Assembly: GCF_024539815.1 (NCBI RefSeq)
Contig: NZ_JAHHIU010000101.1
Span: 1-63,782, forward strand
DNA length: 63,782 nucleotides
Direction of reading: 5' to 3'
Origin: Streptomyces hayashii
Lineage (GTDB): Bacteria > Actinomycetota > Actinomycetes > Streptomycetales > Streptomycetaceae
Part shown: positions 53,409-62,359 of the stretch, piece after piece
How the letters are laid out: each line of letters starts with the position of its first letter
How positions within the stretch are numbered: position 1 is the first letter of the stretch
Position numbers and translations under genes: made by a program
Notes under the pieces: generated by a model
What the model saw: only the letters and a program-made list of their open reading frames with translations
The model's database searches: none
What the model was told of the DNA's origin: nothing

Positions 53409-54996
53409 CGAGGTCCACTCCTTCCATCGCGGCCACGAGGTCGTGGTCGTGCCAGCCGCGGGCGATCTCCGAGGTCACACGGCCCTGGAACATCACCAGG
53501 ACCCGGTCGCACATGCGCAGGTCGTCGAGTTCGTCGGAGGCGATGAGCACTCCGGTGCCGGCCCGCGCGGTCTCCTCGACCTTGCCGAGGAGGAACTCCT
53601 TGGAGCGCACGTCCACGCCCGCGGTCGGGTTGATCAGGACCAGCAGTCTGGGGTCGTCGGCCAGGGCGCGGGCCATGACGACCTTCTGCTGGTTGCCTCC
53701 GGACAGGGAGGAGACGGGCAGGTCCGGACCGGGAGTCTTGATCGCGAGGTTCTCGATCATCGCCTCGGCGAGCCGGTCGCGCCGGCCACGGCTCAGGAAC
53801 CCGTGGGAGCCGAGCCGCTTCGGCACGGACAGCGTGGCGTTGTCCGCGATCGACATTCCGGGGACGAAGCCCTGGTGGTGGCGGTCCTGCGGGACGAATC
53901 CGGCGCCGGCGGCGAGCGCCGCGGGCACGCTGCCCGGCCGGGGGCGGCTGCCGGCGATCTCCACGCCGCCCGCCGCCGCGGCCCGCAGTCCCACGACGGT
54001 CTCGGCGACCTCCGTGCGTCCGCTGCCGGCGGCGCCCGCGAGGCCGACGATCTCGCCGGCCCCGACCTGGAAGCTGACGTCGTCGTACCCGTCGCCGCGC
54101 AGCGTGCGGACGCTCAGCGCGGCCGTGGCGCCGGGGTCGAGGGTGCCGGCGCGTTCCTCGCGCCGGTCGGCCGCCGCCTCGCCGGTCATCGCGGCGACCA
54201 GCTCGGTGCGGGGGAGCTCGGTGACCGGCGCGGTCAGGATGTGCCGGGCGTCGCGGAACACCGTCACCATGTCGCAGATCTCGTAGACCTCCTGGAGGTG
54301 GTGGCTGATGAACAGGAAGGTGACGCCCTGGCGTTGCAGGTCGCGGATGCGGTCGAAGAGCCGGTTGATGGCCGCCCCGTCGAGCTGGGCGGTCGGCTCG
54401 TCGAGGATGATGAACCGCGCGCCGAAGGACAGCGCCCGGGCGATCTCGACGAACTGCCGCTGCTCGACGCTCAGATCGACCGCCGGGGTCTGCGGGTCGA
54501 CGTCCACGGACCAGGTCGACAGCAGGTCCTGTGCCCGGCGGCGGGTGGCGTGCCAGCTGATCAGGCGGCCGGCTCCGCGGTCGTGCCGGTTCAGGAAGAG
54601 GTTCTCGGCGACGGTCAGGGTGGGGATGATCGTCGACTTCTGGTAGACGCACGCCACGCGCTGCCGCCAGGCGTCGCGGTCGCTGAGCCGGGGCGCCGGC
54701 TCGCCGCCGAAGGTCACCGTCCCCTCGTCGGCGGCCTGAAGGCCGGTGAGGACCGACACCAGCGTCGACTTGCCGGCTCCGTTGCGGCCGACGAGGGCGT
54801 GGGTCTCGCCGGGGTTGATGGTGATCCGGGCGCCGTTCAGCGCCACCGTCGGACCGAATCGTTTGACTATGCCCGTCGCCTCGACGACGGGCGGGTCCGC
54901 GGGCGCCCGTCCGCCGCCCGCCGGGGCGGGCACGGGGGTGACTGCTCGCTCCCCTTCGCTCATCTCAACCGCCTTGTTCTCGTGAGCCGTTGCCAT
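53401..54996 (-). CDS. sugar ABC transporter ATP-binding protein (RbsA type)
   Basis: The 531-residue protein holds two nucleotide-binding domains. The first has Walker A in ALVGRNGAGKSTLVSVLTG, signature LSVEQRQFVEIARAL and Walker B FIILDEPTAQLD. The second has the relaxed P-loop GLAGAAGSGRTEVAE and signature LSGGNQQKVVMARAL, as usual for RbsA-like ATPases. It powers the importer with the neighbouring permease and binding protein. A second in-frame ATG at 54963 has a better ribosome-binding site and may be the true start. Confidence 0.93.
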   Translation of the reverse strand: MATAHENKAVEMSEGERAVTPVPAPAGGGRAPADPPVVEATGIVKRFGPTVALNGARITINPGETHALVGRNGAGKSTLVSVLTGLQAADEGTVTFGGEPAPRLSDRDAWRQRVACVYQKSTIIPTLTVAENLFLNRHDRGAGRLISWHATRRRAQDLLSTWSVDVDPQTPAVDLSVEQRQFVEIARALSFGARFIILDEPTAQLDGAAINRLFDRIRDLQRQGVTFLFISHHLQEVYEICDMVTVFRDARHILTAPVTELPRTELVAAMTGEAAADRREERAGTLDPGATAALSVRTLRGDGYDDVSFQVGAGEIVGLAGAAGSGRTEVAETVVGLRAAAAGGVEIAGSRPRPGSVPAALAAGAGFVPQDRHHQGFVPGMSIADNATLSVPKRLGSHGFLSRGRRDRLAEAMIENLAIKTPGPDLPVSSLSGGNQQKVVMARALADDPRLLVLINPTAGVDVRSKEFLLGKVEETARAGTGVLIASDELDDLRMCDRVLVMFQGRVTSEIARGWHDHDLVAAMEGVDLDA

Positions 54997-55020
54997 TACC
55001 GGTGGGAAAGGCCGAAGGAA

Positions 55021-56085
55021 TCAGCCGAGGTTGTTGCCCCACAGCGACTTGTCGTCGCTCTTCACGCTGGGCACACCGCCGTAGGTGCCGCCGTCGGCGG
55101 TGACGAGCGGGGCGGAGAGCTGGTCCTCCAGGACGCCGTCGCGGACCTGGATGATGGTGCTGTCGTGGTCGGTCTTGCCGGGCTTGAACGTCTTTCCGTC
55201 GATCGCGGCCTTGAGGTAGTACAGGGCGTACTTGGCGTAGAGATCGGCCGGCTGGGAGACCGTGGCGTCGATCTTGCCCGCGGCGATGGACTTGAGCTCC
55301 TCGGGAATGCCGTCGTTGGAGACGACGAAGACGTGCTTGTCGTCCTTCGGGTCGACGAGCAGACCCTTCTGCTTGAGGACTTGGAGTGTGCCGGACAGGG
55401 CGAAGCTGGCCTCCATGTAGACGCCCTTGATGTCCGGGTTGGCGGTCAGGTCCGTCTGCAGCTTCTGGGCGGCGACGGCGCCGTCCCAGTTGGTGGCCTC
55501 GCCGAACACCTTGATGTTCGGGTAGTCCTTCTTCATGCAGTCGTTGAACGCCTGGGTGCGGTCACGGCCGTTGATGGAGTCCAGGCCGCCCTCCAGCATG
55601 ACGACCTTGCCCTTGCCGCCGAGCTTGGTGCCGAGGTACTGGCATGCCTTCTCGCCGTAGGCGCGGTTGTCGGCGCGCACGACCATGAAGACGTTGCCGC
55701 TGTCGGGACGGGTGTCGACGGTGACGACCGGGATCTTCTTCGCCTCCAGCTGCGCGAGGGTGGGCGCGATGGCGGCGGTGTCCTGCGGGGCCATCGCGAA
55801 TCCCTTGACGCCCTGGCTGATCAACGTCTGGGCGTTGGCCGTGAGCTTGGCGACGTCGTTCTGGGAGTTGGTGGTCTTCAGGTCCAGGCCCAGCTCCTTG
55901 CCGTACTGGGGCGTGTACTTGATGTAGGAGTTCCAGAAGTCGGTGTCGGAGCGGGGGTAGTCGACGCCGACCAGCGGCTCGTCGCCCGACGACCCCGAGG
56001 TGGTGGAACCGCTGCCGCACGCGGTGAGCAGAGCCAGTGCGGACAGAGCGGAGACGGCTGAACAGAGGGTGGTTCTGACTCTCAT
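55021..56085 (-). CDS. sugar-binding lipoprotein of the ABC transporter (RbsB type)
   Basis: The 354-residue protein starts at the ATG at 56085 (GAGGAAG upstream). It has a lipoprotein signal ending in the lipobox LLTACGSG, a Ser/Gly linker, then a periplasmic-binding-protein type I fold: VGVDYPRSDTDFWNSYIKY, GVKGFAMAPQDTAAIAPTLA, KIPVVTVDTRPDSGN and FVVSNDGIPEELKSIAAGKI. It captures the sugar outside the membrane for the permease. It is the first gene of the twelve-gene minus-strand operon. Confidence 0.92.
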   Translation of the reverse strand: MRVRTTLCSAVSALSALALLTACGSGSTTSGSSGDEPLVGVDYPRSDTDFWNSYIKYTPQYGKELGLDLKTTNSQNDVAKLTANAQTLISQGVKGFAMAPQDTAAIAPTLAQLEAKKIPVVTVDTRPDSGNVFMVVRADNRAYGEKACQYLGTKLGGKGKVVMLEGGLDSINGRDRTQAFNDCMKKDYPNIKVFGEATNWDGAVAAQKLQTDLTANPDIKGVYMEASFALSGTLQVLKQKGLLVDPKDDKHVFVVSNDGIPEELKSIAAGKIDATVSQPADLYAKYALYYLKAAIDGKTFKPGKTDHDSTIIQVRDGVLEDQLSAPLVTADGGTYGGVPSVKSDDKSLWGNNLG

Positions 56086-56118
56086 CGGTGCTTCCTCGCG
56101 CCGGTCCCGTAGCGGGAG

Positions 56119-56351
56119 ATGTTTAGCCGCGACGACATGTGCGTGCCACCGCGGACTAGAGATGGGATGTTTATAGAGGGGTCCACGGCGCGCTGTCCAG
56201 ACCTTCGCCCGAATCCCCAGGAACCAGCAGCTCACGAATGGGCCTTACGGAGGGAGCAATGTCCACCGAGGAAGATCCATCCCATCAATCAACATCACAT
56301 GGTGGCCCGCATCCACCGAGCAGCGTCCGCGAGACATGCCATGTTTAGCCG
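56119..56351. promoter_or_regulatory. fucose operon promoter and repeated ATGTTTA boxes
   Basis: On the minus strand TGGACA (56199-56194) and TATAAA (56175-56170) are separated by 18 bp, giving a leader of about 78 bases before the binding-protein gene. ATGTTTA occurs three times: at 56119-56125, at 56167-56173 overlapping that -10, and at 56341-56347 nearer the fucosidase. Two of these continue identically as ATGTTTAGCCG. GAGACATGCC also occurs twice (around 56332 and 56441). The repeats are likely operators coordinating both divergent transcripts; the protein that binds them is not known. Confidence 0.55.
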
Positions 56352-56549
56352 GTGGCAATAGGGTGTAAATCCCCGTAAAGCAGTCAACTAGCGGGACTGG
56401 TCGGCCACTTTCATCCCTGCACCCCGGTTGACATCCCCAGGAGACATGCCGGACCTTCATGCGTAACAGGCGGCGCTCTGTGCACAGCAGCCACGCCGCC
56501 CCGTCTCCCCCGCACACTCCCCTGCCCCCTCTGTACCAGGGATGTCTCC

Positions 56550-58781
56550 ATGTCGAGTTCGATCAACAGACGCCACTTCCTGGCCGGCGCCACCTGCGTG
56601 GCAGCGGCGGCCGTCGCCGGAGGCCTGTTCGGCGCCGGCAGCGCGCAGGCGGCGCCCGGCGCGTACACCCCCGACTGGAACTCGGTCGACCAGCACCCAC
56701 CGGCTCCGGAGTGGTTCCAGGACGCGAAGTTCGGGATCTACTTCCACTGGGGCGTCTTCAGCGTCCCGGCCTTCGGCAACGAGTGGTATCCGCGCACCAT
56801 GTACCAGGCCGGCGACGCGGTCAACCGGCACCACATCGCGACCTACGGCCAGCCCTCGGCATGGCCGTACCACAACTTCATCAACGGAGCACAGGACCTG
56901 GCGGGCAACTTCGTCAAGTTCGCGCCGAAGCTGAAGTCGGCCGGCGGCAACTTCGACCCCGCCGAGTGGGCACAGCTCTTCGTGGACGCCGGCGCGAAGT
57001 TCGCCGGCCCCGTGGCCGAGCACCACGACGGCTTCTCCATGTGGGACAGCCAGGTCAACGAGTGGAACTCGGTGGACAAGGGCCCGGGGCTGAACCTGCT
57101 GCAGCTGTTCTCCACGGCCATCCGCGCCAAGGGCCTCAAGCTGCTGGTCGCCATGCACCACGCGTACCACTTCAACGGCTTCTACGAGTACGCCCCCGCC
57201 CAGACGGACCCGAGCCTGAAGAAGCTCTACGGGCAGCTGGGCGCGGCGGCGGAGAACCAGCTCTGGTACGACAAGCTCAAGGAGGTCATCGACCGGGCCC
57301 AGCCCGACATCCTCTGGCAGGACTTCAAGCTGGACGCCGTCGACGAGACGCAGCGCCTGAACTTCCTGTCGTACTACTACAACCAGGCCAACAGCTGGGG
57401 CCGTGAGGTGGTCGCCACCTACAAGGACGGCATGAACGGCAAGGGCGAGGTCTTCGACTACGAGCGCGGCGGCCCGGGCGACCTCACCACCCCGTACTGG
57501 CTGACCGACGACAGCATCTCCAGCAGCAGTTGGTGCTACACGCAGGGCATCGGCTACTACAGCACCCAGCAGATGCTGCACTCGTTCCTCGACCGGGTGA
57601 GCAAGAACGGCAACGTGCTGCTGAACATCGCGCCGATGGCGGACGGCACCATCCCCCAGGCGCAGAAGGACATCCTGCTCGGCATGGGCGACTACCTGAA
57701 GCGCTTCGGCGAGTCGGTGTACTCGACCCGCGCCTGGACGGTGTACGGCGAGGGCCCGACGAAGATGGGCGGCGGCTCCTTCACCACGCCGACGGCCGGC
57801 ACCGCGCAGGACATCCGCTTCACCCGGAACAAGGCCGGCACCGTCCTGTACGCCACCGTCCTCGGCTGGCCCGGCAGCTCGCTGACGATCAAGACGCTCG
57901 GCTCGGACCGGATCAACCTCTCGTCGCTGACCGCGGTGAAGCTGCTCGGCTCCACCGCGGGCACGTACACCGACCTGCCCACACCGGTCCAGAACTCCTC
58001 CGGACTCACGGTCACCCTGCCGTCCTCGGCGCCGCACAGCGCGGGCGCCTACGTCCTGAAGCTCACGTTCTCCGGCGCGATCCCCGGTCTGCTGCCGCCG
58101 TCCGGCGCCATCGCCTTCCAGGACGTCGGCTACACGGGCGGCTCCGCCCCGCTCCCCCTCGGCGACTACACCGCGGCCGGCCTCAGCGCGGCCGGACTGG
58201 GCGCACGCACGATCTCCTCCCTCCGGCCGGCCCCCGGCTACCAGGTGGTCGGCTACTCGGGAGACGACTTCACCGGCACCTCCTGGACCTTCACCGCCGA
58301 CAACCCCGACCTCAGAGTCACCGGCAACAACGACCAGATCACCTCACTGAGGGTCCAGTTCAACCCGGCCGCGTACCTCCGGATCAGCAACGTCACCGAC
58401 GGACTCGCGCTGGACAGCGGCGGCAACGTCGCCTCCGGGTCCAACCTCAAGCAGTGGACCTGGGACAGCAGCACCAACCTCCAGTGGCGCGCGGAGCCCC
58501 TCGCAGGGGGCTACTACCGACTGGTCAACCGCACGAACGGCATGGTCGCCGACGGCTGGGGCGACGGCAGCGGCTCCGCCGCCAGACAGGCTGCGTGGAA
58601 CAGCGGCAACAACAACCAGCAGTGGACGATCACCCACCGCGGCGACGGCCGCTTCTCGATCGCCAACCGCGCCACCGGTCTGGTCCTGGACGGCGGCGGC
58701 AACGTCCCCTCCGGCTCCGTCACCAAGCAGTGGACCTACGGCAGCAGCACCAATCTGCTGTGGACCTTCACGGCCGTCTGA
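56550..58781 (+). CDS. Tat-exported GH29 alpha-L-fucosidase with crystallin-like and ricin-type domains
   Basis: The 743-residue enzyme has a twin-arginine signal (INRRHFLAGATCVAAAA). A GH29 catalytic domain (about 45-380) has WFQDAKFGIYFHWGVFSVPA, GPVAEHHDGFSMWDS and ILWQDFKLD, in which Asp258 is the probable nucleophile. A beta domain follows (about 395-515), then a beta/gamma-crystallin-like segment (about 525-605; YQVVGYSGDDFTGTSWTF) and a C-terminal ricin-type lectin domain (about 610-743; repeated W-N/Q-W motifs such as NNQQWTI). It releases L-fucose from glycans outside the cell. It is divergent from the import and breakdown operon. Confidence 0.93.
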   Translation: MSSSINRRHFLAGATCVAAAAVAGGLFGAGSAQAAPGAYTPDWNSVDQHPPAPEWFQDAKFGIYFHWGVFSVPAFGNEWYPRTMYQAGDAVNRHHIATYGQPSAWPYHNFINGAQDLAGNFVKFAPKLKSAGGNFDPAEWAQLFVDAGAKFAGPVAEHHDGFSMWDSQVNEWNSVDKGPGLNLLQLFSTAIRAKGLKLLVAMHHAYHFNGFYEYAPAQTDPSLKKLYGQLGAAAENQLWYDKLKEVIDRAQPDILWQDFKLDAVDETQRLNFLSYYYNQANSWGREVVATYKDGMNGKGEVFDYERGGPGDLTTPYWLTDDSISSSSWCYTQGIGYYSTQQMLHSFLDRVSKNGNVLLNIAPMADGTIPQAQKDILLGMGDYLKRFGESVYSTRAWTVYGEGPTKMGGGSFTTPTAGTAQDIRFTRNKAGTVLYATVLGWPGSSLTIKTLGSDRINLSSLTAVKLLGSTAGTYTDLPTPVQNSSGLTVTLPSSAPHSAGAYVLKLTFSGAIPGLLPPSGAIAFQDVGYTGGSAPLPLGDYTAAGLSAAGLGARTISSLRPAPGYQVVGYSGDDFTGTSWTFTADNPDLRVTGNNDQITSLRVQFNPAAYLRISNVTDGLALDSGGNVASGSNLKQWTWDSSTNLQWRAEPLAGGYYRLVNRTNGMVADGWGDGSGSAARQAAWNSGNNNQQWTITHRGDGRFSIANRATGLVLDGGGNVPSGSVTKQWTYGSSTNLLWTFTAV

Positions 58782-58801
58782 TCCCCGGGACGTACGAGCG
58801 A

Positions 58802-58834
58802 CTGCGGCGGCGTGGTCCGTCCACGCGGCCGCAG
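58802..58834. terminator. long hairpin after the fucosidase gene
   Basis: CTGCGGC (58802-58808) and GCGTGG (58810-58815) pair with CCACGC (58821-58826) and GCCGCAG (58828-58834), with one G-G mismatch and a 5-base loop. It starts 21 bp after the stop codon. Confidence 0.8.
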
Positions 58835-59062
58835 CCGCCGTCCCGCCGCCCGGCCGGGCTCGCCCCACGGGGGGCGGGACGGCGGCGGACCCCGTTCGCC
58901 GCATCCGCCTCCCCCGCCCCGCATCCGCTTCCCGCGTCCCGCGTCCGCCGAAGGCGACCTGCGCCGGCCCGGAGCGCCGAGGGGCGTGGAGCGATCTAGC
59001 CTGGAAGCAACCGCCGGGAACCAGCGCCGGCGGACACCGCCGTCCGGACGGAGGCCTGGCGC

Positions 59063-61522
59063 GTGGAAATGGCCGGCAAGGAGGACGCCCCCACTGCCGC
59101 TGTCGTGGTGGACCCGGACGGCTTGGTGAGCGGTTGGAGCGAGGGAGGGCGTCTGCTGCTGGGCTGGACGTCCCGAGACGTCCTCGGGCGGCCCGTGACC
59201 GATCTGATGGCCGATCCCCCGCCGCCCGGCTCCCCCGAGGGCCAGGACGCCGCCGACCCCCCGGGGTTCAGGGTGGTGCGTCACCGCGACGGTTACGCGG
59301 TGGATGCCGTGGTGACGGCGCACCCGCTGGTCGGCGCCGACGGGCGCGCTCAGGGCCGGGTGATGACGGTGCAGCGCTGGGACCGACGCCCGGTGATCGC
59401 GGACCGGGCCTTCGAGCAGTGCCCTTTCGCGCTGGGCGTCTACGACCCCGAGCTGCGGTTCCTGTGGATCAACGCCTCCTCGGGCCGGGTCATCGCCCAC
59501 TCCGAGGAACAGGTGCTCGGCAGGAAGTACCGCGAGGTGTTGCCCGAGTTCGACCGCTCGCTGTTTCCCGAACGGGACGACAAGCCCTACACCGACCAGC
59601 TCTCCGAGGTGGCGAGGACGGGCGTGCCCGCGCGCCTCATCACCGTCTTCCAGCCGCTGGGCAGCAACTACGCCAATGCCTGGGCCACCAGCATATGGCC
59701 CGTCCGGGACGCCGAGGGCAAGGTGCGCGCCGTCGCCAACTGGGGCTTCGACATGAGCGCCGAGTACTGGGCCCGGCAGCGCCTGCTCATCCTCAACGAG
59801 GCCGGACGCGACATCGGCCGGACGCTCGACGTGGTCGGAACGGCCCAGGAGCTGGCCGAGAGCTCCGTGCCGGGATTCGCCGACCTGGTCACCGTGGATC
59901 TCTTCGCCGAGGTGCTGGGCGGCGAGGAACCGCCCTCCCCGCCCGCGATCGCCCTCGACCGCACGGTCACGCTCAGCCGTGCCGCCCAGCACGGTACGCG
60001 AACGGACGACGCACTGGCTTCCGGGGACCCGGCGCGCGTCGGTCACGCACCCGATTCCGTCTTCACCCGCTGCATGGCCACCGGACGCTCCATGGTCGAG
60101 CTGGCCGCCGAGCCCGGGCCCGGGGGCGAGTGGGCCTTCGGCCCCGGGCTCGCCGCCGACCCGGCCCACTGGCCGCCGGACAACCCGCGGATCGACGAGT
60201 CCATCGCCGAGGACGGGCTGACCGGCCGGATCACCGTGCCGCTCCGCGCGCGGGGCGCGCTGCTCGGCGTCGTCGCGTTCTCCCGCTGCGACCGGCCCGA
60301 GGCCTTCACCGCCGACGACCTGATCCTCGCCGAGGAGCTGACCGCCAAGGCCGCCGTCGCCATCGACAACGCCCGCCGGTACTCGCGCGAGCGCACGACC
60401 GCGCTGACCCTGCAACGCAGCCTGCTGCCCCAGAGGCTGCCGAGCCCGGAAGCCGTCGAGGTGGCATCGCGTTACCTGCCCGCCGGGACCGGCGCGGAGG
60501 TGGGCGGCGACTGGTTCGACGTGATCCCGCTGTCCGGCGCGCGGGTCGCCCTGGTCGTCGGCGACGTGGTCGGCCACGGTCTGCACGCGTCGGCCAGCAT
60601 GGGCCGGCTGCGCACCGCGGTGCGCACCCTCGCCGACGTGGACCTGCCGCCGGACGAACTGCTCACCCACCTGGACGACCTCGTCATCCACCTCGCCGGC
60701 GACCTGCGTCCCGACGGTCACTTCCAGCCGACCGGCGAGTCCGGCGCCACCTGTCTGTACGCCGTCTACGACCCCGTCTCCCGCCGCCTGACCCTGGCGA
60801 GCGCCGGCCACCCGCTCCCGCTGATCATCGCCCCGGACGGCGCCGCGATCCCGGCGCCCGCACAGCCGGGGCCCCCGCTCGGCATCGGCGGGCTGCCGTT
60901 CGAGGCGAGCGAGCTCGTGGTGCCCGAGGGCAGTCTGCTCGCCCTGTACACCGACGGGCTGGTGGAGAGCCGCGAGCGCGACGCCGACCGCGGGACCGAC
61001 GATCTGCTGCGGGTCCTGAACGACGACTCGGGCACGTCGCTGGAATCGCTGTGCGACAGGGTGATGGAGGCCGTGCTCCCCCGACGACGCTCCGACGACG
61101 CCGCCCTGCTGCTCGCCCGCACTCACGCGCTGAATCCCGAGCACGTCGCCGACTGGGACGTCGAACCCGACTTCGCGCAGGTGCCGCGGGTCAGGAAGCT
61201 CGCCGTCGACCAGGTGGACGCCTGGGGCCTGGAGGAGGCGGCGTTCGTCACCGAACTGGTCGTCAGCGAGCTGGTCACCAACGCCATCCGGTACGGCGAG
61301 CCCCCGATCCGGCTCCGGCTCATTCGCGACACCGCCCTGATCTGCGAGGTCTCCGACTCCAGCAACACCGCCCCGCACCTGCGCCGGGCCCGCGCCTTCG
61401 ACGAGGGCGGCCGGGGCCTGCTGCTGGTCGCCCAGCTCACGCAGGGCTGGGGCACCCGGCACACCACCGAGGGCAAGACCATCTGGTGCGCCCAGACCCT
61501 CCCCCCGGCCCGGCCGCACTGA
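59063..61522 (+). CDS. cytosolic PAS-PAS-GAF-SpoIIE-HATPase phosphatase, paralogue of the 41.6-kb gene
   Basis: The 819-residue protein has PAS (about 15-110), PAS (about 115-245, CPFALGVYDPELRFLWINAS), GAF (about 255-440), SpoIIE/PP2C (about 455-680, GAEVGGDWFDVIPLSGARVA and GDVVGHGLHASASMGRL) and HATPase (about 695-815, SELVTNAIRYGEPP and DEGGRGLLLVAQL). No membrane segment is present. Its second PAS is longer, with an inserted DKPYTDQLSEVARTGVPARL that recalls heme or ligand-binding PAS types. GGAGG lies 8 bases before the GTG at 59063. It probably controls an anti-sigma circuit; it reads away from the fucosidase in the same direction. Confidence 0.9.
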   Translation: MEMAGKEDAPTAAVVVDPDGLVSGWSEGGRLLLGWTSRDVLGRPVTDLMADPPPPGSPEGQDAADPPGFRVVRHRDGYAVDAVVTAHPLVGADGRAQGRVMTVQRWDRRPVIADRAFEQCPFALGVYDPELRFLWINASSGRVIAHSEEQVLGRKYREVLPEFDRSLFPERDDKPYTDQLSEVARTGVPARLITVFQPLGSNYANAWATSIWPVRDAEGKVRAVANWGFDMSAEYWARQRLLILNEAGRDIGRTLDVVGTAQELAESSVPGFADLVTVDLFAEVLGGEEPPSPPAIALDRTVTLSRAAQHGTRTDDALASGDPARVGHAPDSVFTRCMATGRSMVELAAEPGPGGEWAFGPGLAADPAHWPPDNPRIDESIAEDGLTGRITVPLRARGALLGVVAFSRCDRPEAFTADDLILAEELTAKAAVAIDNARRYSRERTTALTLQRSLLPQRLPSPEAVEVASRYLPAGTGAEVGGDWFDVIPLSGARVALVVGDVVGHGLHASASMGRLRTAVRTLADVDLPPDELLTHLDDLVIHLAGDLRPDGHFQPTGESGATCLYAVYDPVSRRLTLASAGHPLPLIIAPDGAAIPAPAQPGPPLGIGGLPFEASELVVPEGSLLALYTDGLVESRERDADRGTDDLLRVLNDDSGTSLESLCDRVMEAVLPRRRSDDAALLLARTHALNPEHVADWDVEPDFAQVPRVRKLAVDQVDAWGLEEAAFVTELVVSELVTNAIRYGEPPIRLRLIRDTALICEVSDSSNTAPHLRRARAFDEGGRGLLLVAQLTQGWGTRHTTEGKTIWCAQTLPPARPH

Positions 61523-61667
61523 GGACCCGGGCCTCGCGGCCTCGGAACTCACCGGCGACGGTGGCGGCCGGGGCGCCGCACGCCCCGCCCCCGGTTGCTG
61601 CGCCAGGTCGGACGGCGTCCGGTCGGGCAGGTCGGCAACCGCGCGTCGCCGAAGGCTGGCACCACCA

Positions 61668-61684
61668 GGTACCTGATAGGTACC
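61668..61684. promoter_or_regulatory. paired GGTACC boxes before the toxin-antitoxin genes
   Basis: GGTACC occurs at 61668-61673 and 61679-61684, five bases apart, forming an inverted repeat. TACCCT (61681-61686) fits a -10 placed 6 bases before the ATG at 61693, and no ribosome-binding site is visible, so the transcript may be leaderless. The boxes would suit autoregulation by the antitoxin. Confidence 0.5.
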
Positions 61685-61692
61685 CTGCTCGT

Positions 61693-61932
61693 ATGCCATC
61701 ACTGAATGTGACCTTCACCGAAGAGGAAATGGAAGGCGTGCGTACGGCTGCCGCGGCCGAGGGCAAGAGCCTGAAGCAGTACATGCACGACCTCGGCGTC
61801 CGCGAGATGCACCGCAAGCAGTTCCTCGCCGGAGCCGCCTCGTGGGCCGACAGGCTCCGTGCCGAGTTCGACGAGGCGTTCCCCGACGAGGTCCCCCCGT
61901 CGCAGCGCGGCCAGGGAGCTGCTGCCGCCTGA
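61693..61932 (+). CDS. ribbon-helix-helix-like antitoxin
   Basis: The 79-residue protein starts PSLNVTFTEEEMEGVRTAAA, a strand plus helix as in ribbon-helix-helix DNA-binding antitoxins. A second helix, KSLKQYMHDLGVREM, follows, and then an acidic C-terminus (FDEAFPDEVPP) that could cover a toxin. It overlaps the next gene by one base (TGATG), as is common for toxin-antitoxin pairs. It probably represses its own promoter through the GGTACC boxes. Confidence 0.75.
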   Translation: MPSLNVTFTEEEMEGVRTAAAAEGKSLKQYMHDLGVREMHRKQFLAGAASWADRLRAEFDEAFPDEVPPSQRGQGAAAA

Positions 61933-62315
61933 TGAGCGACATCCTCTACATCGACGTCCCCTGGCTCCTGGACGTCCAGGAGGCCGCCCTCGGCAACGAC
62001 GACGTGTCCGTCACCGACTACTCGGCGCTGGTGGCGGCCGTCGCGCGGCACCGGACGCGGATGCCGACGCTCGCGGCCTCCGACCCCGACGCCGCATGGC
62101 GCGCGGCCGCCCTTCTGCACACCGTCGTGCGCCTGGAGCCGCTGCCGCACCGCAACAGCCTGTTCGCCGCGTTCGTCGCGGGTCAGTACATGGACCAGTC
62201 GGGGGAGGGAATCGATCCCCCTTACGGAGGCTTCTCCGACCTCGTCAGAAAGATCCGCGAGACCCGGCTGACGATCTACGCCGTCGCGGACGTCCTGCGC
62301 TCCTGGCGCGTCTGA
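61932..62315 (+). CDS. small Fic/Doc-like toxin with a degenerate active-site motif
   Basis: The 127-residue protein resembles the short Doc-like toxins found in streptomycetes: YIDVPWLLDVQEAAL, VTDYSALVAAVARHR and AAWRAAALLHTVVRLEPLPH. Where Fic/Doc proteins have HPFxxGN(K/G)R, this reads LEPLPHRNSLFAAFVAGQYM, keeping an H, R and N but not the full motif. True Doc phosphorylates EF-Tu; whether this one has any transferase activity is unclear. The gene pair is compact and co-translated. Confidence 0.65.
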   Translation: MSDILYIDVPWLLDVQEAALGNDDVSVTDYSALVAAVARHRTRMPTLAASDPDAAWRAAALLHTVVRLEPLPHRNSLFAAFVAGQYMDQSGEGIDPPYGGFSDLVRKIRETRLTIYAVADVLRSWRV

Positions 62316-62359
62316 CGCCGCCGGCCGGTCCCGGGTCCGGACGCGTCAGGTCGGGCCGG

